From Clostridiales bacterium (lineage in GTDB: Bacteria; Bacillota; Clostridia; Monoglobales; Monoglobaceae): DNA of 20,355 bases. Both the position numbers and the translations under genes were made by a program. The notes below the pieces were generated by a model. That model had not been told where the DNA came from. It searched no databases and saw only the letters and a program-made list of their open reading frames with translations. Positions 15,689-20,355 of this stretch are shown here, one piece after another (the first letter of the stretch is position 1; each line of letters opens with the position of its first letter). The stretch lies in NCBI GenBank assembly GCA_016303265.1, contig JAEDLZ010000017.1:1-20355 (forward strand), read 5' to 3'.

Positions 15689-15714
15689 ATCTGTATTATG
15701 ACAAATTATCTGTA
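15689..15714 (-). promoter_or_regulatory. Two upstream TACAGAT half-sites
   Basis: ATACAGATGA (core 15695-15689) and TTACAGATAA (core 15714-15708) repeat the operator core in the same orientation. They lie 19 bp apart and 66 bp from the downstream site. Upstream plus downstream placement would allow looping or cooperative binding. Confidence 0.45.
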
Positions 15715-15716
15715 AT

Positions 15717-15739
15717 AAAGCATTATACAAATGTTGCAG
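15717..15739 (-). promoter_or_regulatory. 23-bp shared box, copy B (upstream of beta-helix operon)
   Basis: The plus strand reads AAAGCATTATA-c-AAATGTTGCAG, differing from copy A at 8043-8065 in one base. It lies upstream of the -35 box here but inside the leader in copy A, so it cannot be a simple piece of the main promoters. Confidence 0.55.
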
Positions 15740-16028
15740 TTATCCTGTATTTATGTTGCGCCTTCCAATTCATTATCCTGTTCCTTCGCTCCGGGCACAG
15801 CAACCGCCGGAGCTCAAGCCGAAAAACGCAGTCATTTTTTTTAATTCTTACAGCACACCTTCGACTCGTCACGGCTTGCTCCGCGTGTGAGATATTCCTT
15901 CGCCATCACAATACGGCAGCTTTTAATATGGGTATGCGGCGTTTCATTCGCCGCGTTACGTAAGTAATTCGGAGAACCGCCTCTTAAATATGCCGCGGGC
16001 ACAGGTAATATTTATATAAAGAAGGTCA
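15740..16028. other. Gene-poor stretch with a 53-codon reading frame and a GC hairpin
   Basis: This stretch separates the beta-helix operon from the SGNH gene. On the minus strand an open frame runs from GTG 16002 to TAA at 15841 (53 codons: AYLRGGSPNYLRNAANE..., ...IVMAKEYLTRGASRDESK, CCKN). It has no good Shine-Dalgarno, and its base composition is more GC-rich than the flanking intergenic DNA. Inside it, GCGGCG-tttcatt-CGCCGC forms a 6-bp hairpin (15936-15954). It reads more like a dispersed intergenic element that happens to be open than a normal gene. No terminator with a U-run was found for the SGNH gene. Confidence 0.4.
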
Positions 16029-17057
16029 TTATATTTGCAGACTATCCTTCACGATCTTTGTAAGTCGTTCGGCAATTTGGCTGACGCCGTATATATTCGG
16101 ATGCACAAAGTCCGCCGAGATCAAATCCATACTCCCCAGAAGGTCAAGCCCGTTTATATATGTAACATTGGGGAGCGCCGCCTTCTCGCATTCCGAGGCG
16201 ATTATTTTTCTCCAGTTGTCGGATCTTCCGCCGTTTTCATAGTCGTCGTTATTGTAAAGCGGCGATATGACAAACACCTTCTTATCGCGGTTTCTTCCGG
16301 CAATCTCTGCTATCATATTTTTAACGCGCGCATAAATTTTTTCTTCTTCCCAGTTAAGAACATTAATTCCGAGTGAGAGAACCGCCGTGTCCCACGCCCC
16401 TCTTTCGCCCTCAGAGGCAATATAGCCGACCATTTCCTCCTCCGCCGCGCATGCGCCTGCCATTCCGAGGTTTCTGACATCCATATTGATAGTATGTCCC
16501 AGAATCGACGCCCATGAATGCGACATATCGATGCTGTTTGACCCGTGCGTTATGGAAGAGCCGTAGCAAAGCAGCGTCTTTTGCGGCAAAAGGTCTTTTG
16601 TCGGGGGCTCTGCATCTCCCGAAACATCGGTTATCACATAGCTTCCGCGGTCAAAAATCACCCTTACCACCGACGGGTCAAAGTCAATTCCGGCTTCCTT
16701 TGATATTTTTCTCAGCTTTTCAAGGTTCGGCGGAGTCTTGAACTCAAATTCCTTTTCCTCGCGTGTTATGTAACAGTTAACTTCATGAGCGTCCCACCCG
16801 CCCTGAAGGCCTCCGTAATACACATGAAACGATGAAAGATAGTCTATCGGCGATACGTCCTTTATTTTTATTTTGACCGTTCCGCTCTTAACAACGAATC
16901 TTAACTCCACGCCGGTCGAATTTGTTGCTCTGCCAACCCCTCCCGGCGGAATTTCCATAGCGTCAGACACAGACTCGGGTACTCTGTAAAACCGCATTCC
17001 GCCTTCATATTCTTCGGCTTCAACGGCATTGAATACTTCAATATTTTTATATATCAT
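16029..17057 (-). CDS. SGNH/GDSL-family esterase, probable carbohydrate deacylase
   Basis: The protein has 342 residues. ATG 17057 is chosen because GAGAGGGG lies about 7 nt upstream; the 38-residue extension to 17171 is Arg/Lys-rich and lacks a Shine-Dalgarno. Residues about 1-150 form an N-terminal beta domain. The SGNH domain follows: block I YGSSITHG with catalytic Ser168, block II NLGMAG (196-201) with the oxyanion Gly, block III LSLGINV (227-233), where Asn is displaced by one position from the usual GxND, and block V DFVHP with Asp316 and His319. The two-domain layout is like carbohydrate esterases that remove acetyl groups from polysaccharides or oligosaccharides. There is no signal peptide, so it is cytoplasmic. 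It lies downstream of the GH5-like gene in the same direction with a 149-nt gap and is probably in one operon. Confidence 0.82.
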   Translation of the reverse strand: MIYKNIEVFNAVEAEEYEGGMRFYRVPESVSDAMEIPPGGVGRATNSTGVELRFVVKSGTVKIKIKDVSPIDYLSSFHVYYGGLQGGWDAHEVNCYITREEKEFEFKTPPNLEKLRKISKEAGIDFDPSVVRVIFDRGSYVITDVSGDAEPPTKDLLPQKTLLCYGSSITHGSNSIDMSHSWASILGHTINMDVRNLGMAGACAAEEEMVGYIASEGERGAWDTAVLSLGINVLNWEEEKIYARVKNMIAEIAGRNRDKKVFVISPLYNNDDYENGGRSDNWRKIIASECEKAALPNVTYINGLDLLGSMDLISADFVHPNIYGVSQIAERLTKIVKDSLQI

Positions 17058-17206
17058 AAAATTACCCCTCTCTTTCAAGCCTAATAACCGCTTCACGATA
17101 TGCCCGAATTGAAGTGCAAAGCTTTTCCCGACCCGCGTTCTTTTTCCGCCGCCGGCCCTGCGCTTAAGCATTTCATACCATCACAAAGCTGCGGCCTGTT
17201 CCGGTT
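17058..17206 (-). other. 149-nt gap between GH5-like and SGNH genes
   Basis: Apart from the Shine-Dalgarno of the SGNH gene, no convincing promoter, terminator or conserved peptide is seen. The open upstream extension of the SGNH frame is rich in Arg and Gly and looks non-coding. Confidence 0.4.
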
Positions 17207-19057
17207 TTACCCCTCCATTTTCAATTCAAGTACACATGCGTCATATGGATTGATTTTTCCGACATTTCCGTAAAGAGTCTCTTTAATACTCCATCCGCTC
17301 TCAAGCTCATATTTTGTTTCGCATATTTTATCCGAATGATTTATAATCACCGCAATCATTTTGTCTCCTGACTCGTGATAGGTCACGGCAAGCTTCGGTT
17401 CATCAATCCTCATAGGTCTCCCCTTCGCATGATCGGCAAAAAGCCTTTTATATATATGATACACGCCTTCTTCAAATGCATCATGTCTTCCCAGGAGATC
17501 GCTCTCTATCGGAAAGTTCGCGACATACACATGTCCTTTTCCGTAATTATTGACCGCTATTGCAATATTTCCCTTTTTATCGAAAGCTATAACCTCCGCT
17601 CCCCGTGCGGTCAATATATAATTTCTCTTCCTTGTGAATGTAAATTCTTCTCCGCAAAATTCAAAGCTTTCGGTCTCGGTGCACTCATAAGAATCCTCAA
17701 CCTTAAGACCCGTAAGCTGCGTAAATTCCGAAATAAAACCGTTGTCCAGGGAAATATAGAGATCTGCGCCCTCGTATACGCGCCTTTTAAGCTCTTTGTA
17801 ATTCCTTTTTTTCATGACCTCCCAGTTGGTTATCGACGGCATAATATAAAGCTTTGATTCCGGAACAGAATCATTGGCATATGCAAATGAAGGCGTGATT
17901 CCCGACTCTTTGAGCAGGATATATGTCATATATCCCACTCCCCACTGATTTTGTCCTTCTGTCAGCAGACAAACGGCGTCTGTTTTCGCTTTCGGGATTT
18001 CAAAATCAAGCCCTTCCAAAAACTCCGAAAACTTTTTCATTTCGGCAAGCACCGGCTTGGGACTGCGTTTTTTGTCAATCATGCCCAGCTCAAGCTCGAT
18101 CATATTCTCAGCATACGGATATGACTCGAGCTCTGTCTGATCATTTGCGCACCACCACATAACGCCGGCACTGTTATTTGCCCACAGTGAAAATAAATTC
18201 AGCCTCAAAAAGTCAGCCGCTTTTTCATCGCTGCAAACCATAGGTCCCATTCTGCCGATTTCCTCGGCAAGGCACGGAGCCTTTCCTATCTCCGAATAGA
18301 ATTTTGTCTCCGCTGTGGCGTGCATCGTTGTGCGAAGGGATAATGTTTTATCAATTTTCGTGTTTCTCCCCCAAAAAGGATAAGGATGAGTTGTCAAAAT
18401 ATCTGTAAACATCGCCTGATCCTCAACACGCCATGTTGCATTATCTTCAACCTCCAAAGAATGCATGCCTGAGATCACCGGGCGCGTATCGTCCTCTGCA
18501 CGGATAGCGTTTGCAATCATTGATGTCCAATTCAAAGCCCCGATTCTGTCCGTTGGCGACATACAGTTGCACTCATTCCCCAGGTCCCACGCAATTACGG
18601 TACTGCTGTTCTTAAATTCGGAAACAAAGCCCTTTATAAAAAGCTTCTGAAAATACTGCGACAGAGGATCGTTAATTATATTTTTCCCGTACAGCGCGGG
18701 CGGCACAAACATTCTTCCGCTCATCCACCCGGTTATAAGTCCGACTATGACCTTTATACCGTATCCTTCGCACAGATCGAGAAACCTTGAAAATCTCCTC
18801 ATCATGACATCGTCAATATAATAGGGATTCGTTTTTTCACGCTCGCCCTCCATGCAGTATCCGGCCACGGTCATTCCGCCCTTCATACGCGGTATGACCG
18901 GCTGAAAATCACGCCAATTCGGAAAAACCCTTATATGCTTCACTCCGTGTCCCGACAGTATCCTCAAATCATCATTTACAACGTTCTCATTAAATGTCCT
19001 CCACATATCCGTCCCGGAGTCAGACGCCCAATAGTTACATCCTAAAATAAACTCCAC
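17207..19057 (-). CDS. GH5-like clan GH-A glycosidase with C-terminal Rossmann-like and beta domains
   Basis: The protein has 616 residues. GTG 19057 is the start, with AGGAGG about 9 nt upstream. Residues 1 to about 345 are a TIM barrel beginning LGCNYWASDSGTDMWRTF. Acid/base Glu162 is in VIAWDLGNECN, HPYPFW is at 224-229, the likely nucleophile Glu266 is in CLAEEIG, and WWCAND lies near the barrel end; this is the clan A pattern of GH5 mannanase/mannosidase-like proteins. Residues about 360-470 resemble the glutamine-amidotransferase-like trimerisation domain of GH42-type enzymes (DAVCLLTEGQNQWGVGY). A small beta domain closes the protein. There is no signal peptide. The substrate is unknown. 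It follows the discoidin/stalk gene by 65 nt. Confidence 0.82.
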   Translation of the reverse strand: MEFILGCNYWASDSGTDMWRTFNENVVNDDLRILSGHGVKHIRVFPNWRDFQPVIPRMKGGMTVAGYCMEGEREKTNPYYIDDVMMRRFSRFLDLCEGYGIKVIVGLITGWMSGRMFVPPALYGKNIINDPLSQYFQKLFIKGFVSEFKNSSTVIAWDLGNECNCMSPTDRIGALNWTSMIANAIRAEDDTRPVISGMHSLEVEDNATWRVEDQAMFTDILTTHPYPFWGRNTKIDKTLSLRTTMHATAETKFYSEIGKAPCLAEEIGRMGPMVCSDEKAADFLRLNLFSLWANNSAGVMWWCANDQTELESYPYAENMIELELGMIDKKRSPKPVLAEMKKFSEFLEGLDFEIPKAKTDAVCLLTEGQNQWGVGYMTYILLKESGITPSFAYANDSVPESKLYIMPSITNWEVMKKRNYKELKRRVYEGADLYISLDNGFISEFTQLTGLKVEDSYECTETESFEFCGEEFTFTRKRNYILTARGAEVIAFDKKGNIAIAVNNYGKGHVYVANFPIESDLLGRHDAFEEGVYHIYKRLFADHAKGRPMRIDEPKLAVTYHESGDKMIAVIINHSDKICETKYELESGWSIKETLYGNVGKINPYDACVLELKMEG

Positions 19058-19084
19058 TTGTCTTTCCTCCTGTCAATGGCAAAG

Positions 19085-19104
19085 CCGACATCATTTGATG
19101 CCGG
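19085..19104 (-). other. Intercistronic hairpin before the GH5-like gene
   Basis: The minus strand has CCGGCATC-aaat-GATGTCGG, an 8-bp stem with one G-U pair, followed by CTTTGCC. It sits between the stop at 19123 and the Shine-Dalgarno at about 19070. It may process or attenuate the operon transcript; the U-run is too short for a strong terminator. Confidence 0.45.
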
Positions 19105-19122
19105 TTCCGCCTTAATTATCCT

Positions 19123-20355
19123 TTATTTTGTTATTGTGACTGTCCGGCTTTCTCCGTCCCACGAAACGTTATAGCCAAGCTGCTCAGAAACGAATCTTAT
19201 CGGGATAAATGTTCTCGAATTACTTATTACAGGCGGATTCAAGAGAGTATATCTGACATCGCCGTATTTTGTGTTCGTAACATAAACAAGATAATTCCAG
19301 ATCTGAAGAGTGATAACGTTTGTGCCGTTGTTCACCGTCACGGTTTTGTTCTGTCCGTTCCAGCCAACCTCTGCGCCCATTTCCTCCAAAAGGCCGCGAA
19401 GAGGAATCATGGTTGAGCCGTTCACTATATACGGAGCGACATCTATTTGCTTATCCGTTTTTATTCCGCCTTTTTCGGTCGTTATAATATCCGAGCCGAT
19501 TTTAAGGCTGTATTTTACATTGTTTGCGGCCTCGCGCTCCTCCTTGGCCGCCTTTGACTGCCAGAAAGAGATTTCCGCTGCGCTCGCTCTCAATGCAACG
19601 GCATCCTCTATTCTGAACTCAATATATCTTGCAGATACCTCTTTGTCGAATTTAATTATCCTCTCAGTAAGGTCGTCATCAAAAGTGATTCCTCCTTTAA
19701 TTTCGAACCAATCATTGTTATCCGTGCTTCCGTTAATGGTGACCTTACGCCATAATCCGTGATGATCCTCCGAATTTCTCGGCTGTACATGTATTTCCTT
19801 AAGCTTATACACATTCTTAAGGTCAACGGTTAAAATTATCGGAAAATCACTCGACTTGACAGCATTTGTCTGCCAAAACGACATACTGTTATTGTCAAAA
19901 ATATTTTCGGTTTTTTGCCAGTTTGTTGCAGATGCTTCGGCAGTCATCCAGGTGCGGTCTATTTCATAAATCGTATTTAACTCGTCCTTCGCCTTAAACT
20001 CTTCATAGCTCATCGCAGCATACTTATCGTTCTTCTGCATAAGGTCAAATTCCGCCATTGTTCCGTATCCGCCTATGGTCGAGGTTATCTCAATGCGTAC
20101 ACGCTTTAACTTAAGATTCCCGTAAAAAAATATCTCCTGCGATCGTCCGTCGCTTGCAAGTACTGCATTTTCTTTAAGCAAAAACCATTCGCCGCCGTCA
20201 GTATCAGACACATAGACATTTGCCGACAGTATTCTGCCGGTGTTGCCCTGTTCTCTAGGAGTAAGTACAATTCCGGAAGCCTCCGTAACAGACGGAAGCG
20301 TTACTTTAACATTAAACGGAACCGTGTCCTTCGATACAATTTTCCCGTCCTCAAC
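19123..20355 (-). CDS. Discoidin/stalk-domain protein, 5' end beyond window
   Basis: The reading frame is open through the right edge (410 codons visible), so the GTG at 20211 is not its start. The visible part has the C-terminal half of one F5/8C module (first about 110 residues), a second F5/8C module (about 130-275; SFWQTNAVKSSDFPIILTVDL, SARYIEFRIEDAVALRASAAEISFWQSK) and a stalk domain at the C-terminus (about 285-410; GSTMIPLRGLLEEMGAEVGWNG, RTFIPIRFVSEQLGYNVSW). The order and many residues match the C-terminal 440 residues of the protein at 2584-5292, so the two are paralogues. It is probably secreted, but the signal peptide lies outside the window. It is upstream of the GH5-like gene by 65 nt, same strand. 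Confidence 0.88.
   Translation of the reverse strand, partial: VEDGKIVSKDTVPFNVKVTLPSVTEASGIVLTPREQGNTGRILSANVYVSDTDGGEWFLLKENAVLASDGRSQEIFFYGNLKLKRVRIEITSTIGGYGTMAEFDLMQKNDKYAAMSYEEFKAKDELNTIYEIDRTWMTAEASATNWQKTENIFDNNSMSFWQTNAVKSSDFPIILTVDLKNVYKLKEIHVQPRNSEDHHGLWRKVTINGSTDNNDWFEIKGGITFDDDLTERIIKFDKEVSARYIEFRIEDAVALRASAAEISFWQSKAAKEEREAANNVKYSLKIGSDIITTEKGGIKTDKQIDVAPYIVNGSTMIPLRGLLEEMGAEVGWNGQNKTVTVNNGTNVITLQIWNYLVYVTNTKYGDVRYTLLNPPVISNSRTFIPIRFVSEQLGYNVSWDGESRTVTITK

Noticed and set aside
17058..17171. 38-residue extension of the SGNH protein
   Set aside because: Arg/Gly-rich, no Shine-Dalgarno and no family resemblance.
19072..19077. TTGACA just before the Shine-Dalgarno of the GH5-like gene
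   Set aside because: It is too close to the start codon to leave room for a -10 box and leader.

Overview
The window looks like part of a carbohydrate-utilisation locus from a Bacillota (Firmicutes) genome, most likely an anaerobic Clostridia member of a gut or plant-degrading community. Reasons: strong AGGAGG ribosome-binding sites, near-perfect TTGACA-N17-TATAAT promoters, a GntR/LacI (AraR-type) regulator, secreted proteins that pair discoidin domains with copper-amine-oxidase-N ('stalk') domains, and moderate GC (mid-40s % by eye). Genus cannot be fixed from the sequence. No rRNA, tRNA, CRISPR array, transposase or transporter gene was seen.

Layout, left to right. (1) 1-1298 (-): a GH4 NAD-dependent glycosidase cut by the window edge, divergent from (2) 1473-2543 (+): the GntR/LacI regulator, which ends in a strong bidirectional terminator. 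(3) 7992-2584 (-): a two-gene operon of secreted proteins, a GH71/99-like multidomain enzyme followed 6 nt later by a four-discoidin protein; both end in a stalk domain. (4) 8273-9619 (+): a divergent, leaderless Asp-box (sialidase-like) beta-propeller. (5) 9620-10021: terminator hairpin, GC-rich hairpin and the remnant of a Gfo/Idh oxidoreductase gene. (6) 12889-10022 (-): a LacZ-type GH2 beta-galactosidase. (7) 15593-13076 (-): a secreted beta-helix protein followed by a 50-residue peptide gene whose N-terminus resembles a lasso-peptide leader. (8) 15660-16028: regulatory DNA plus an odd 53-codon reading frame. (9) 20355-16029 (-): a partial discoidin/stalk paralogue, a GH5-like enzyme and an SGNH esterase, probably co-transcribed.

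How it fits together (inference): secreted enzymes and binding proteins attack and hold a complex glycan at the cell surface. The leaderless GH4, GH2, GH5-like, SGNH and propeller proteins would finish the imported, possibly acylated, oligosaccharides in the cytoplasm. The most informative result is regulatory. Four promoters (GH4, regulator, secreted operon, beta-helix/peptide operon) have the same architecture, with a related A-Y-R-T-A-C-A-[GA] site just downstream of the -10 box. This points to one regulon run by the local GntR/LacI repressor. The beta-helix/peptide operon also shares a 23-bp box (22/23 identical) with the leader of the secreted-enzyme operon.
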